The notes: generated by a model from the sequence alone, not told the origin. DNA of 64,000 bases from Bordetella genomosp. 2 (GCF_002261345.1 NZ_NEVT01000007.1:186001-250000), one strand, 5' to 3'; positions 17,852 to 27,493 are shown, counted from the stretch's first letter. Program-made: numbers and translations.

Positions 17852-18771
17852 TGCTGCACCCCCTGGCCGGAAATGCGGCGGCAGTGGTTCAGCGCCGCCT
17901 GGATCAGGTTGTCGCTGGCCTCCGGCGTGCGGAACGCCGAATGCGCCGGCAGCGTCACGTTGTCCAGGCGCGTCAGCGGATGGTCCTTCGGCATGGGCTC
18001 GGTGACGTAGACGTCCAGGCCGGCGTGGCCCAGCTTGCCCGATTCCAGCGCCTCGATCATGGCGGCCTCGTCGACCAGCGCGCCGCGCGCGGTATTGACC
18101 AGGATGGCGCCGTCGCGCATGCGCGCGATGCGCTCGCGCGAGATGATGCCGCGCGTCTCGTCGGTCAGCAGCAGGTGCAGGGACACCACATGGCTCTGCG
18201 CCAGCAGCTCGTCCAGCTCGACGAAGCGCACGCCGGGATGCGTCTTGGGGCTGCGGTTCCAGGCGATCACCTGCATGCCCGCGCCGCCCGCCAGGCGCGC
18301 CACCTCCGCGGCGATGCCGCCGAAGCCCACCAGCCCGAGCGTCTTGCCGGTCAGCTGCACGCCGTCCGAGCGCAGCCAGTTGCCGGCGCGCATGCCGCGG
18401 TCCATGCGGCCGAATCCCTTGGCCGACGCCCACATCAGCGCGAACGCGCATTCGGCCACGGCGGTGTCGCCGTAGCCCTTGATGATGTGCACCTGGATGC
18501 CGATATCGGCCAGTTCCTCTGGGTTCATGTACGAACGCGGGCCGGTGCCGAGGAACACCACGTGCTTCAGGCCGGCGCACTGGCGCGCGATGTCGGTCGG
18601 CAGGTGGGTATGGTCGATGATGGCGATTTCGGCGTCGCCCAGCACGCCCGGCAACTGGTCGGACGTGATGTCGGGCTGGCGGTTGATGGTCAGCGGCAGG
18701 TCGTCGGCGCGATGCAGGCGCTCGGCCACGGCCGACAAAGTGGGGTTGGCGTCGACAAAGATAGCTTTCAT
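17848..18771 (-). CDS. D-isomer-specific 2-hydroxyacid dehydrogenase
   Basis: This 307-aa NAD(P)-dependent dehydrogenase belongs to the phosphoglycerate/lactate dehydrogenase family. It has the Rossmann motif GLVGFGGIAAEVAR near residue 147, the catalytic Arg in LLLTDETRGIISRE, the Glu of VTEP and the His of LPAHSAFRT. It would interconvert a 2-oxo acid and a D-2-hydroxy acid. I start at MKAIFVDANP (18771) rather than at an ATG eleven codons upstream, because the family begins there. It is translationally coupled to RidA. Confidence 0.9.
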   Translation of the reverse strand: MKAIFVDANPTLSAVAERLHRADDLPLTINRQPDITSDQLPGVLGDAEIAIIDHTHLPTDIARQCAGLKHVVFLGTGPRSYMNPEELADIGIQVHIIKGYGDTAVAECAFALMWASAKGFGRMDRGMRAGNWLRSDGVQLTGKTLGLVGFGGIAAEVARLAGGAGMQVIAWNRSPKTHPGVRFVELDELLAQSHVVSLHLLLTDETRGIISRERIARMRDGAILVNTARGALVDEAAMIEALESGKLGHAGLDVYVTEPMPKDHPLTRLDNVTLPAHSAFRTPEASDNLIQAALNHCRRISGQGVQQ

Positions 18772-18809
18772 GTGGTGTGGATCCTGGGTGAGGGTTCGGA
18801 ACAAAAGGG

Positions 18810-19550
18810 TCAGGAAGCAGCGGGCGCGGCGCCGGCCTCCAGCAAGCGCGACTCCGCGTAGTCCGCCAGCGCGTTGCCCATGTAGATCTCGGCGTAGCCG
18901 GCGCGGGTCAGTTCGACCACGTGGTCGAGGTGCTTGTCGATGTGCTGGCTCATCAGCGCCTGCACCGCGGCGACATCGCGCGCCTGCAGGGCGCGCACGA
19001 TGTCGGGATGGTCGTTGCGGGTCTGGCTGCGGCGCGCCTTCAGGTCGATCCAGCGCGGGAAGCGGATGCGCTCGTTGATGGAGCGCACCGAGCGCACGAA
19101 CTCGGGGTTGCCGGCCAGCCCGGCCAGGCGCTCATGGAACGCCTCGTCGCGCCACAGCAGGTCGAGCGCCTGGGCGTCGGTGTCGATCTCGTCGCGGCTG
19201 CCCGCCACCGACGCGGCCAGGTCGGCCAGGGCCTGGTCCGACGCGCGGGCGCAGACCAGCCGGACCACGCCCAATTCGACAGTGGCGCGATACTCGTACA
19301 AGGCCATCAACTGCCGCGCGTCGAGCGGCCGCACCGTGTAGCCGCGGTTGGGCGTGGCCACCAGGAAACCCTCCGCCGCGATGCGGTTCAGCGCCTCGCG
19401 CACCGGCGTGCGGCTGACCCCCAGCTGGCGGGCCAGCTCGAGCTCGTTGACGCGCTCGCCGGGCCGCAGCCGGAAGGTCGTGGCCATGGCCTTGATGCGG
19501 TCGTACACCGGGACCGGGGAGGTGGACGGGAGGGAAGTCATGGCAAGCAT
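18810..19550 (-). CDS. GntR-family regulator, FadR/FCD subfamily
   Basis: This 246-aa regulator has an N-terminal winged helix (recognition segment SRTPVREALNR) and a C-terminal helical FCD domain with the metal-binding pattern DEAFHERLAGLAGN and a later His in DHPDIV. It lies inside the minus-strand amino-acid operon, after the ABC ATPase gene. It is clearly paralogous to the GntR gene at 25873 at the other end of the cluster; both end with a Gly-Tyr-Ala-x-Ile-Tyr-Met-Gly motif. A Met three codons downstream is an alternative start. Confidence 0.9.
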   Translation of the reverse strand: MLAMTSLPSTSPVPVYDRIKAMATTFRLRPGERVNELELARQLGVSRTPVREALNRIAAEGFLVATPNRGYTVRPLDARQLMALYEYRATVELGVVRLVCARASDQALADLAASVAGSRDEIDTDAQALDLLWRDEAFHERLAGLAGNPEFVRSVRSINERIRFPRWIDLKARRSQTRNDHPDIVRALQARDVAAVQALMSQHIDKHLDHVVELTRAGYAEIYMGNALADYAESRLLEAGAAPAAS

Positions 19551-19562
19551 CGGAAGGCGGCC

Positions 19563-20357
19563 TCAGGCGGGCCCGACGGCATGGACGGCCTGGCCGTGGT
19601 GGAACCGCTGCAGGAAGGACTTGAGACGCTCGTTGCGCGGATGACGGAAGATCTCTGCCGGCGTGCCGATCTCGGCCATGACACCGTCCAGCATGAAGCC
19701 GACCCGATCCGATACGTCCGCCGCGAATGCCATCTCATGCGTTACCAATACCATGGTCATCCCCTCGGCCGCCAGCTCCTTGATGACGCCCAGCACTTCG
19801 GACACCAGTTCGGGGTCGAGCGCCGAGGTGACTTCGTCGAACAGCATGACGGCGGGCCGCATGGCCAGCGCCCGGGCGATGGCGACCCGCTGCTTCTGGC
19901 CGCCGGACAGCCGGCTGGGATAGGCGTCCACCTTGTCGGCCAGGCCGACCTTGGCCAGCAGCTCGCGCGCCAGCTCGCCCGCCTCGGCGCGGCTCATGCC
20001 CTTGACCTGCATGGGCGCCTCGATGACGTTCTGCAGCACCGTCATGTGCGGGAACAGGTTGAAGTGCTGGAACACCATGCCGATGTCGCGCCGCAGCGCC
20101 GCCAGGCTGGCGTCGCCGGGCGGCTTGTGGCCGGCGTCGAAGTCGAAGGCGTGCGCGCCCACCGCCAGACGCCCCGCCTGCGGCATTTCCAGCAGGTTCA
20201 TGCAGCGCAGGAAGGTCGACTTGCCGGAGCCGCTGGCGCCGATCAGCGTCACGACTTCGCCCTTGGCGACGTCCAGCGACACGCCCTTGAGCACATGGTG
20301 GCTGCCGAACGATTTGTGGATCGCGGCCGCCTGCAGGATGGGGGTGTGCGGGTTCAT
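19563..20357 (-). CDS. Polar amino acid ABC transporter ATP-binding protein (GlnQ-like)
   Basis: This 264-aa ATPase has Walker [10 protein letters not shown] near residue 38, the Q-loop [12 protein letters not shown] characteristic of the polar amino-acid (PAAT) importers, the signature LSGGQKQR, and Walker [15 protein letters not shown]. It partners the permease whose stop overlaps its ATG as ATGA and the binding protein encoded just before that. It powers uptake of an amino acid across the inner membrane. Confidence 0.93.
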   Translation of the reverse strand: MNPHTPILQAAAIHKSFGSHHVLKGVSLDVAKGEVVTLIGASGSGKSTFLRCMNLLEMPQAGRLAVGAHAFDFDAGHKPPGDASLAALRRDIGMVFQHFNLFPHMTVLQNVIEAPMQVKGMSRAEAGELARELLAKVGLADKVDAYPSRLSGGQKQRVAIARALAMRPAVMLFDEVTSALDPELVSEVLGVIKELAAEGMTMVLVTHEMAFAADVSDRVGFMLDGVMAEIGTPAEIFRHPRNERLKSFLQRFHHGQAVHAVGPA

Positions 20358-21019
20358 CGATGCGCTCCCATGCGGGCTTCCAGGCGCTGCGCCGCCAGGG
20401 TCAGCGGGAACAGCACCACGAAATACACGACCGCCACCACGGTGTAGGTTTCCAGCGGCCGGTAGATGGCGGCGGTGATGACCGAACCCTGGTACAGCAG
20501 GTCGCCCACCGCCACGGTGGATACCAGCGAGGTGTTCTTCAGCTGCAACACCGTCTGGTTGATGAAGGACGGGATCATCACCCGCACCGCCTGCGGCAGG
20601 ATCAGGCGCCGGAAAATGCGGCCGCGCCGCATGCCCAGCGCGCGGCCGGCCTCCCACTGGCCGCGCTCGACCGCCTCGATGCCGCCGCGGAAGATCTCGG
20701 CGTAGAAAGCCCCGCCGTACAGCGACAGTGTCAGGAAGCACGCCATGCCGGGCGACATCTCCACCTGGATCAGCACCGGCAGCGCGTAGTACATCCAGAC
20801 CAGCTGCACCAGCAGCGGGGTGCAGCGGAACACCTCGATGTACGCCACCACCGGCACGTTGACCCAGCGCGGCGCATTGGTGCGCAGCACCCCGGCGACC
20901 AGCCCGATGGCCAGCCCGGCCAGCGCCGTGGTGACGGTGAACACGATGGTGATCCACAGTCCCTTCCAGAGCAGGCCGGTATAGGGCGCCAGGGCCTCGA
21001 AGCTCCATGCGTACTCCAT
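20354..21019 (-). CDS. Polar amino acid ABC transporter permease (HisM/GlnP-like)
   Basis: This 221-aa inner-membrane permease has about five helices and the PAAT permease pattern, including the EAA loop [20 protein letters not shown] and the segment [19 protein letters not shown]. It overlaps the ATPase gene by 4 bp and follows the binding-protein gene by 12 bp. Only one permease gene is present, implying a homodimeric channel. Confidence 0.93.
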   Translation of the reverse strand: MEYAWSFEALAPYTGLLWKGLWITIVFTVTTALAGLAIGLVAGVLRTNAPRWVNVPVVAYIEVFRCTPLLVQLVWMYYALPVLIQVEMSPGMACFLTLSLYGGAFYAEIFRGGIEAVERGQWEAGRALGMRRGRIFRRLILPQAVRVMIPSFINQTVLQLKNTSLVSTVAVGDLLYQGSVITAAIYRPLETYTVVAVVYFVVLFPLTLAAQRLEARMGAHR

Positions 21020-21031
21020 GGCGCGGCCCGC

Positions 21032-21895
21032 TCAGAACTGCACTTCGGGCGGGATGTCGTCTTCCTGCACGCCGAGCTCGGCCAGGCTTTGCAGGAACCA
21101 TTCGCGGGTCTGCGCCATCGAGCGGTTGTAGTCGGCCCATACGCTCAGGAAGTCGCGCCAGCTCGGGTCGGCCTCGCGGCGCACGGCGATGTTGGTGGGC
21201 AGCGTCAGGATCGGGCGCGGGATGGCGATCTCGCCCAGCGCCGGGTTCTTCTTCAGCATGGGCAGCGCCAGGATGGCCAGCACCACATTGCAGTCGGCGC
21301 GCCCGGTGGACACCGCCAGCACCGCCTCGTCGCGCGTCTTGAACGCCAGGATATTGGCGCGCGGCGCGTAGCGGCGCGCGATCAGCTCGTGCGCCGAGCC
21401 CATGTCCACCGAAATGCGCACCTCGGGCTTGTTCAGGTCCTGCCAGGTGGCGGGCTTGGCAAAGCCCTTGCGCGTGACGGCCGTGAACGAATGCACCAGG
21501 ATGGGCGTGGCGAAATCCACCATCAGCGCCCGCTCGGGCGTGGGGTTGACGGCGAAGGCCAGGTCGATCTTGTTCGATTGCAGGTCGAGGATCTGGTTGC
21601 CCCAGGTGGTTTCCACCGTCTCGACCTTGACATTGAGGATGCGGGCGATGTCGGCGGCCATGCTCAGGCAGGCGCCCGACCAGGTGCCGTCGGCCAGGTT
21701 CTTGGTGAAGTACGGCGCCTGGCCGACGATCACGCCCATGCGCAGAGCCCCCGCCTTGCGCACCCGCTCCATGGTGGAGCCGGCGGCGGGCGCGACCGGC
21801 GCCGCCTGGGCGAAGGCGCGGGCGGGCAGCGCGGCCGTCGCGGCCGTGGCGGCACCCAGCAGGGCGGCATGACTCAACATCTCTCGGCGCTTCAT
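21032..21895 (-). CDS. Amino acid ABC transporter periplasmic binding protein (SBP_bac_3)
   Basis: This 287-aa family-3 solute-binding protein is exported with an N-terminal [14 protein letters not shown] signal that resembles a twin-arginine peptide. The mature part starts with [21 protein letters not shown] and carries [19 protein letters not shown], both typical of PAAT binding proteins. It is the first gene of the minus-strand operon and is divergent from the thiamine-diphosphate enzyme gene across about 190 bp of relatively AT-rich promoter DNA. The ligand is likely an amino acid. Confidence 0.9.
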   Translation of the reverse strand: MKRREMLSHAALLGAATAATAALPARAFAQAAPVAPAAGSTMERVRKAGALRMGVIVGQAPYFTKNLADGTWSGACLSMAADIARILNVKVETVETTWGNQILDLQSNKIDLAFAVNPTPERALMVDFATPILVHSFTAVTRKGFAKPATWQDLNKPEVRISVDMGSAHELIARRYAPRANILAFKTRDEAVLAVSTGRADCNVVLAILALPMLKKNPALGEIAIPRPILTLPTNIAVRREADPSWRDFLSVWADYNRSMAQTREWFLQSLAELGVQEDDIPPEVQF

Positions 21896-22087
21896 ATATA
21901 ACCCCTTGAATTTTCAGTTGAAATAAACGAATCCCAGCTGCCTTGCCGGCCAGGTGTCCTAGCCAAATTGCACACTCACGTGTAGACATATGATGAATAT
22001 TGTTCTGTATGCAGTCAAGTGTTATGCTTCGCCGTGTCGGGCGCCATCGTCTGTGCGCCCTCCTTCCCATACGGCGAGAGACCGCAC

Positions 22088-23749
22088 ATGACCACCGGCC
22101 TTCCCGTCCGCACCGGCGGACAAATCCTGATCGATCAATTGCGCCGCCAGGGCGTCGAGCGGGTCACCTGCGTGCCCGGCGAAAGCTACCTGGCCGCCCT
22201 CGACGCGCTGTACGACAGCGGCGTCGATGTGGTCATCTGCCGCAATGAAGGCGGGGCCGCGATGATGGCCGAGGCCTACGGCAAGCTCACCGGGCGGCCC
22301 GGCGTGTGCTTCGTCACGCGCGGCCCGGGCGCCACCAACGCCAGCCACGGCGTGCACATCGCCATGCAGGACTCCACCCCCATGCTGCTGTTCATCGGCC
22401 AGGTCGACCGCTCCATGCGCGAGCGCGAGGCCTTCCAGGAAGTGGACTACCGCGCCATGTTCGGCGCCATGGCCAAGTGGGTGGTGGAAATCGACCGCGC
22501 CGAGCGCATCCCGGAACTGGTGGCGCGCGCCTACCGCGTGGCCATGCAGGGCCGCCCCGGCCCGGTGGTGATCGCGCTGCCCGAAGATATGCTGGTGGAC
22601 ACTTGCGCCGTGGCCGACGCGCCGCGCGTCGAGCCGGCCCAGGCCTGGCCGGCGCCGCACGACCTGCGCGCGCTGGAAGACATGCTGGCGCAGGCCCGCC
22701 GCCCCATCGCCGTGCTCGGCGGCTCCGGCTGGGACGAAACCGCCTGCCGCCAGTTCGCCGAATTCGCGCAGCGCGCGGGCTTGCCGGTGGCCACCTCGTT
22801 CCGGCGCGCCTCGCTGTTCCCGGCCGACCACCCCTGCTATGCCGGCGACCTGGGCATCGGTCCGGACGCCCGCCTGAAGGCGCGCGTGGCCGAGGCCGAC
22901 CTGATCCTGCTGGTGGGCGGGCGGCTGTCGGAAATGCCGTCTTCCTCGTACACGCTGCTGGACGTGCCCGTGCCGCGCCAGCAACTGGTGCACGTGCATG
23001 CCGGCGCGGAAGAACTGGGCCGCGTCTACCAACCGGCGCTGGCCATCCAGGCCGGGCCGCGCGCCTTCAGCGCCGCGCTGGCGGAACTGGCCGTGCCGGC
23101 CGCGCCGGCCTGGCAAGGCAGCGCCGAACAGGCGCATGCCGACTACCTGGACTGGACCGAAACGCCGCGCAACCTGCCGGGCGACTTCCAGTATGGCCAG
23201 GCGCTGGCCTGGCTGCGCGAGCGCCTGCCGCGCGACGCCATGGTGTGCAATGGCGCGGGCAACTATGCGGGCTGGCTGCACCGCCATCACCGCTTCCATG
23301 CCTTCGGCACCCAGCTGGCGCCCACCAGCGGCTCGATGGGCTACGGCGTGCCGGCCGCGGTGCTGGCCAAGCTGCAATTCCCGCAGCGCACGGTGCTGGC
23401 CTTCGCCGGCGACGGCTGCTTCCTGATGAACGGCCAGGAGTTCGCCACCGCCGTGCAGTACGATGCCGCCATCATCGTCATCGTGCTGGACAACAGCCAA
23501 TACGGCACCATCCGCATGCACCAGGAACGCGACTACCCCGGCCGGGTGGTGGGCACGCAATTGCGCAACCCGGATTTCGCCGCCATGGCGGTGGCCTTCG
23601 GCGGACACGGCGAACGGGTCGAGCGCACCGAAGACTTCGCCCCCGCGTTCGAGCGCGCCCTGGCTTCCGGCAAGCCCGCCATCCTGCACTGCATGCTGGA
23701 CCCGCGCGCCCAGTCGCACGCGCGCGACTTCACCCCGTCCGCCTCATGA
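22088..23749 (+). CDS. Thiamine-diphosphate-dependent enzyme (acetolactate synthase-like)
   Basis: This 553-aa ThDP enzyme has three domains: an N-terminal PYR domain with the catalytic Glu in RNEGGAA (about residue 54), a central Rossmann-like domain, and a C-terminal PP domain with the cofactor motif GDGCF (about 441) to DNSQYG. It resembles the IlvB/5-guanidino-2-oxopentanoate decarboxylase group and probably decarboxylates a 2-oxo acid. I start at ATG 22088 because the preceding frame reads into promoter DNA. The next gene begins in its stop codon (ATGA), so the oxidase product may be its substrate. Confidence 0.87.
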   Translation: MTTGLPVRTGGQILIDQLRRQGVERVTCVPGESYLAALDALYDSGVDVVICRNEGGAAMMAEAYGKLTGRPGVCFVTRGPGATNASHGVHIAMQDSTPMLLFIGQVDRSMREREAFQEVDYRAMFGAMAKWVVEIDRAERIPELVARAYRVAMQGRPGPVVIALPEDMLVDTCAVADAPRVEPAQAWPAPHDLRALEDMLAQARRPIAVLGGSGWDETACRQFAEFAQRAGLPVATSFRRASLFPADHPCYAGDLGIGPDARLKARVAEADLILLVGGRLSEMPSSSYTLLDVPVPRQQLVHVHAGAEELGRVYQPALAIQAGPRAFSAALAELAVPAAPAWQGSAEQAHADYLDWTETPRNLPGDFQYGQALAWLRERLPRDAMVCNGAGNYAGWLHRHHRFHAFGTQLAPTSGSMGYGVPAAVLAKLQFPQRTVLAFAGDGCFLMNGQEFATAVQYDAAIIVIVLDNSQYGTIRMHQERDYPGRVVGTQLRNPDFAAMAVAFGGHGERVERTEDFAPAFERALASGKPAILHCMLDPRAQSHARDFTPSAS

Positions 23750-25014
23750 GCGCCGCCCCGCACGTCGTCGTGATCGGCGCCGGCGCGGTGGGAGCCGCGA
23801 CCGCCGTCCAGGCCCGCAACGCCGGGCTGCGCGTCACCCTGGTGGAATCCGGCGAACCGGGCGGGCGCCAGGCGGCCAGCTACGGCAATGCCGGCTGGCT
23901 GTCGTCGCACTCCATCCTGCCGCCGGCCGCGCCAGGGGTGTGGAAACAAGTGCCCAAATGGGTGCGCGACCCGCTCGGACCCCTGGCCGTGCGCGCCGGC
24001 TACTTGCCGCGCGCCCTGCCCTGGCTGGCGCGCTACCTGGCCTCGGCCTGGACCTGGCCGCGCGTCGAGCGCACCGCCCATGCCCTGCGCACGCTGCTGG
24101 CCGACGCGCCGGCGCTGCACCAGGCGCTGGCCGCCCAGGCCGGCGTGCCGCACCTGATCGAACAGCGCGGCCTGCTGCATGCCTATTTGTCCGAACAGCA
24201 GTTCCGCGCCGACGCGCGCGCCTGGGAAATCCGCCGCCGCGAAGGCATCCAGTGGCAAGAGCTGGACACCGCGGCGCTGCGCGCGCGCGAACCCGACCTG
24301 CATCCGCGCTACACCTTCGGCGTGCTGGTGCCCGAGACGGGCCATTGCCGCGACCCGGGCGCCTACGTGGCGGCGCTGGCGCGCCTGGCGCGCTCGCTGG
24401 GCGCCGACCTGCGGCGCACGCGCGCCACCGGCTTCGCCATCGAAAACGGCCGGCTGCGCGCGGTGCGCACCGCCGATGGCGACATCGCCTGCGACAAGGC
24501 CGTGATCGCCGCCGGCGGACACTCGCGCGAGCTGGCCCGCCAGGCCGGCGACCGCGTGCCGCTGGGCGCCGAGCGGGGCTACCACGCGGTGGTCCGGCAG
24601 CCCGAGGCCGGGCCGCGCACCTCGACGATGTTCGCCGACTGCAAAGTGGTGGTCAACGCGATGGAGCCCGGCCTGCGCGTGGCCGGCCAGGTCGAGATCG
24701 CCGACATCGATGCCGCGCCGGACTGGCGCCGCGCGCACATCGTGCGCGACCTGCTGCTGTCGATCTATCCGTCGCTGCCCGACCCGCTGCCCGAAGAGCG
24801 GGTCGAATATTGGCAAGGCGCGCGCCCCAGCATGCCCGACGGCCTGCCCTGCATCGGCGCGGCCTCGGCCAGCGCCGACATCGTGCACGCCTACGGACAC
24901 GGCCATACCGGACTGGTGGGCTCGGCCCGCACGGCCGAGCTGGCCGTGCAGTTGCTGCAGGGCCGCCCGCCCGCCATCGCGCTGGCGCCGTTCGACCCGC
25001 GCCGCTTCGCCTGA
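23746..25014 (+). CDS. FAD-dependent amino-acid oxidoreductase (DadA-like)
   Basis: This 422-aa flavoprotein has the dinucleotide motif VVIGAGAVGAATA near residues 8-20 and the glycine-oxidase/D-amino-acid dehydrogenase (DadA) layout, ending with DGLPCIGAAS and YGHGHTGLVGSARTAEL. It should oxidise an amino acid to the imino acid and pass electrons to the respiratory chain at the membrane. It is translationally coupled to the ThDP enzyme gene and 32 bp upstream of the racemase gene, making a racemise-oxidise-decarboxylate sequence plausible. Confidence 0.88.
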   Translation: MSAAPHVVVIGAGAVGAATAVQARNAGLRVTLVESGEPGGRQAASYGNAGWLSSHSILPPAAPGVWKQVPKWVRDPLGPLAVRAGYLPRALPWLARYLASAWTWPRVERTAHALRTLLADAPALHQALAAQAGVPHLIEQRGLLHAYLSEQQFRADARAWEIRRREGIQWQELDTAALRAREPDLHPRYTFGVLVPETGHCRDPGAYVAALARLARSLGADLRRTRATGFAIENGRLRAVRTADGDIACDKAVIAAGGHSRELARQAGDRVPLGAERGYHAVVRQPEAGPRTSTMFADCKVVVNAMEPGLRVAGQVEIADIDAAPDWRRAHIVRDLLLSIYPSLPDPLPEERVEYWQGARPSMPDGLPCIGAASASADIVHAYGHGHTGLVGSARTAELAVQLLQGRPPAIALAPFDPRRFA

Positions 25015-25046
25015 ACCTCAACTCTCATTGCGCAAGGATCCCGTCC

Positions 25047-25787
25047 ATGTCATCCGCTTCCTCTTCCGGCCGCATCGCGCGCGGCGGCAAGTCCCTGTAC
25101 GGCGCGCCGCTCGGCATTCTCATGCTGGACGCGCGCTTCCCGCGCATTCCCGGCGACATGGGCAACGGCCAGACCTGGCCGTTCCCGGTGCTATACCGCG
25201 TGGTGCGCGGCGCCAGCCCGGAAAAAGTGGTGCTGCGGGGCGCAGAGGGCACGCTGGACGCCTTCATCGAGGCCGGCCGCGAACTGGTCGACCTGGGCGC
25301 GGAAGCCATCACCACCAACTGCGGCTTCCTGGCGCTGTTCCAGCAGGAGCTGGCGCAGGCGCTGGGCGTGCCGGTGGCCACTTCGTCGCTGATGCAGGTG
25401 CCGTGGGTGCAGGCCACGCTGCCGCCCGGCAAGCGCGTCGGCCTGGTCACGGTCAGCGGCTCGACCCTGTCGCCGGCGCACTTGGCGGCGGTCAATGTGC
25501 CGGCCGATATCCCGCTGGCCGGCACCGAGAACGGCCGGGAATTCTTCCGCGTGCTCATCAAGGCCGAGAAACACGACATGGACATCGGCCTGGCCGAACA
25601 GGACATCCTCGATGCCGGCCGCGACCTGGTGCGGCGCCATCCCGAGGTGGGCGCCATCGTGCTCGAATGTACTAATATGCCACCTTATGCCGCCGCCCTG
25701 CAGGCCGCCACCGGGCTCCCCGTCTACGACATCTATTCGATGATCACCTGGTTCCACGCCGGACTGCGGCCGCGGGCATTCGGCTAG
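25047..25787 (+). CDS. Aspartate/glutamate racemase family protein
   Basis: This 246-aa protein belongs to the cofactor-independent Asp/Glu/hydantoin racemase superfamily. The two active-site cysteines expected for the family are visible: Cys92 in TTNCGFLA and Cys208 in LECTNMPP. The large upstream in-frame extension overlaps the oxidase gene in another frame and is rejected; the ATG at 25047 is used. With the adjacent D-amino-acid-dehydrogenase-like gene it suggests conversion of one enantiomer to the oxidisable one, though hydantoin or other substrates are possible. Confidence 0.85.
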   Translation: MSSASSSGRIARGGKSLYGAPLGILMLDARFPRIPGDMGNGQTWPFPVLYRVVRGASPEKVVLRGAEGTLDAFIEAGRELVDLGAEAITTNCGFLALFQQELAQALGVPVATSSLMQVPWVQATLPPGKRVGLVTVSGSTLSPAHLAAVNVPADIPLAGTENGREFFRVLIKAEKHDMDIGLAEQDILDAGRDLVRRHPEVGAIVLECTNMPPYAAALQAATGLPVYDIYSMITWFHAGLRPRAFG

Positions 25788-25872
25788 GGCCTGCCCTCCG
25801 CTACCCCGGAACGGCATCGCCCGGCCGTCCGCCGCCGCATCCGCCGGCGGCCGTCATTTCACCGGAGATCCC

Positions 25873-26562
25873 GTGAGCACCGTCCCCGACAGTACCGTCG
25901 ACCGTGTCTACAGCCAGCTTCGATCCATGGCCATCGGCTACGAGTTCAAGCCCGGCGAGAAACTCAATGAAGTGGCGCTGGCCAAGCGGCTGGAAGTCAG
26001 CCGCACGCCGCTGCGCGAAGCGCTGAACCGCCTCGGCATCGAAGGCCTGCTGCGCTTCCAGCCCGGCAAGGGCTTCTTCTGCCGCGACCTCGACGTGCAC
26101 GAGATCTTCCACCTGTACGAACTGCGCAAGGTCGTGGAAGTGGCCGGCGCGCGGCTGTCGATCGAACGTGCGCAAGACGCGGATATCCGCGAGCTGCTGG
26201 CCTTCCTGGACGCCACCGGCCCCGAGCCGGGCGACCGCGACGTGGCCGAGCTGGTCGACCTGGACGAGACATTCCACGAGCGCCTGCTGGCCATGTCGGG
26301 CAATACCGAGATGCTGCGCGTGCTGCACAACGTTAACGCCCGCATCCGCTTCGTGCGCTGGATCGACATGCGGCGCGGCGACCGCCGCAACTCGCAGCTC
26401 GAGCACCGCCAGATCCTCGAAGCGCTGCTGGCGCGCGACGAGGCAAGCTGCGTCGCCCTGCTCGAAAAGCACATCGGCCGCCGGCTCGACCAGATCACCT
26501 CGGCGATCCGCGAAGGCTACGCGCAGATCTACATGGGCGCGCAGGCCCAGGCGGCGGCCTGA
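25873..26562 (+). CDS. GntR-family regulator, FadR/FCD subfamily
   Basis: This 229-aa regulator starts at GTG after GGAGATCCC. It has a winged helix with recognition segment SRTPLREALNR and an FCD domain with DETFHERLLAMSGN and EHRQIL contributing metal-binding His residues. It closes the plus-strand arm of the amino-acid cluster and is a paralogue of the GntR at 18810; the two share the C-terminal EGYAQIYMG/AGYAEIYMG motif. It probably responds to a carboxylate intermediate and controls one or both arms. Confidence 0.9.
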   Translation: MSTVPDSTVDRVYSQLRSMAIGYEFKPGEKLNEVALAKRLEVSRTPLREALNRLGIEGLLRFQPGKGFFCRDLDVHEIFHLYELRKVVEVAGARLSIERAQDADIRELLAFLDATGPEPGDRDVAELVDLDETFHERLLAMSGNTEMLRVLHNVNARIRFVRWIDMRRGDRRNSQLEHRQILEALLARDEASCVALLEKHIGRRLDQITSAIREGYAQIYMGAQAQAAA

Positions 26563-26616
26563 CGGCCGGCCGGGGCGCCCGCGCCACACCCACCTGAAAA
26601 AAAATCCAAAAAGCGC

Positions 26617-26646
26617 TTGACTTATCTATCTACTAGTAGATAACAT
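26617..26646 (+). promoter_or_regulatory. Promoter with embedded TATCTA-N4-TAGATA operator
   Basis: TTGACT (26617-26622) and TAACAT (26641-26646) are spaced 18 bp apart as -35 and -10. The perfect 16-bp palindrome TATCTACTAGTAGATA (26627-26642) fills the spacer, an ideal position for a TetR-type repressor. No gene starts just downstream: a short hairpin with a T-run follows within 70 bp and the first DUF4148 gene begins at 26782. Confidence 0.65.
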
Positions 26647-26684
26647 ACGTCTCATGGTTGGAATGCAAGCGGTACCGCCCTCCA

Positions 26685-26707
26685 GCCAGCGCTTCTGGCG
26701 CGTTTTT
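26685..26707 (+). terminator. Short intrinsic terminator or attenuator
   Basis: GCCAG (26685-26689) and CTGGC (26695-26699) form a 5-bp stem with a 5-nt loop, followed by GCG and five T residues. It could end a roughly 50-nt transcript from the promoter at 26617. Alternatively the T-rich segment is the conserved end of an older DUF4148 repeat unit. Confidence 0.35.
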
Positions 26708-26722
26708 ATTTCCCTGTTTATC

Positions 26723-26738
26723 TATCTACATATAGGTA
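26723..26738. promoter_or_regulatory. TATCTA-N4-TAGATA box before first DUF4148 gene
   Basis: TATCTA-CATA-TAGGTA, with one mismatch to the palindromic consensus, lies 43 bp upstream of the first DUF4148 start codon. Confidence 0.55.
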
Positions 26739-26781
26739 AATTTACTAAACCCGCTGCTGACACTCTGGAACTGGAACCATC

Positions 26782-27099
26782 ATGAAAACCCTTGCTTCGA
26801 TCCTGCTGATCTCCGCCGGCCTGGCCGGCACCACCGCCTATGCCCAGGAACCCTCGGGCGAACTGGACTATCCCCCCGCCGTGGCGCAGACCTCCTCGCT
26901 GACCCGCGCCCAGGTCGTGGCCGAACTGCAAGCCGCCCGCGCCGCCGGCCAGGTCACCTTCGGTGAAACCGAACAGGCCGCCACCCCCGTCGCCTCCAGC
27001 ACGCTGACCCGCGCCCAGGTCCAGGCCGAAGCCGCCGAGGCGCGCGCCCACGGCGCCTACGCGTTCGGCGGCGAAGGCTATCCGAACACCGGCGCCTGA
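26782..27099 (+). CDS. DUF4148-family secreted small protein, copy 1
   Basis: This 105-aa exported protein has a Sec signal peptide (cleaved near AYA-QEP). The mature part has two repeated modules of the form LTRAQVxAELxxARAxGxxxFGE (about residues 39-60 and 73-95), the DUF4148 pattern common in Burkholderiales and of unknown function. It is the first of three tandem paralogues, each with its own operator-like box, and its second half is nearly identical in DNA to copy 2. It is probably periplasmic. Confidence 0.85.
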   Translation: MKTLASILLISAGLAGTTAYAQEPSGELDYPPAVAQTSSLTRAQVVAELQAARAAGQVTFGETEQAATPVASSTLTRAQVQAEAAEARAHGAYAFGGEGYPNTGA

Positions 27100-27124
27100 G
27101 CCTCTTTTATTTTCCCTGTCCACC

Positions 27125-27140
27125 TATCTACAAATAGATA
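27125..27140. promoter_or_regulatory. TATCTA-N4-TAGATA box before second DUF4148 gene
   Basis: TATCTA-CAAA-TAGATA is an exact match to the inverted half-sites, 38 bp upstream of the second DUF4148 start codon. Confidence 0.6.
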
Positions 27141-27178
27141 GCTTTATTCCGCAAGTCCTACCTTTACGGAGCATCACC

Positions 27179-27493
27179 ATGAAGACCCTTGTTTCCGCCG
27201 CGATGATTTCGATGACCATGATGGGCGCCGCCTACGCCGCCGAGCCTTCGGGCGAGCTGGACTATCCGCCCGCCGTCGAGCAGACCTCTGCGCTGACCCG
27301 CGCCCAGGTCGTGGCCGAGCTGCAAGCCGCCCGCGCCGCCGGCCAGGTCACTTTCGGTGAAACCGAACAGGCCGCCGCCCCCGTCGCCTCCAGCACGCTG
27401 ACCCGCGCCCAGGTCCAGGCCGAAGCCGCCGAAGCGCGCGCCCACGGCGCCTACGCGTTCGGCGGCGAAGGCTATCCGGACACCGGCGCCTGA
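27179..27493 (+). CDS. DUF4148-family secreted small protein, copy 2
   Basis: This 104-aa paralogue of the preceding gene has a signal peptide cleaved near AYA-AEP and the same two LTRAQV...FGE modules. From the proline-rich DYPPAV segment to the stop it differs from copy 1 at only a few residues, which indicates recent duplication or gene conversion. The signal peptide is instead closer to copy 3. The ribosome site is ACGGAG. The function is unknown. Confidence 0.85.
   Translation: MKTLVSAAMISMTMMGAAYAAEPSGELDYPPAVEQTSALTRAQVVAELQAARAAGQVTFGETEQAAAPVASSTLTRAQVQAEAAEARAHGAYAFGGEGYPDTGA

Noticed and set aside
21962-22022. GntR operator in the divergent amino-acid promoter region
   Set aside because: The region is AT-rich and surely holds promoters, but I found no convincing palindrome to assign to either GntR protein.
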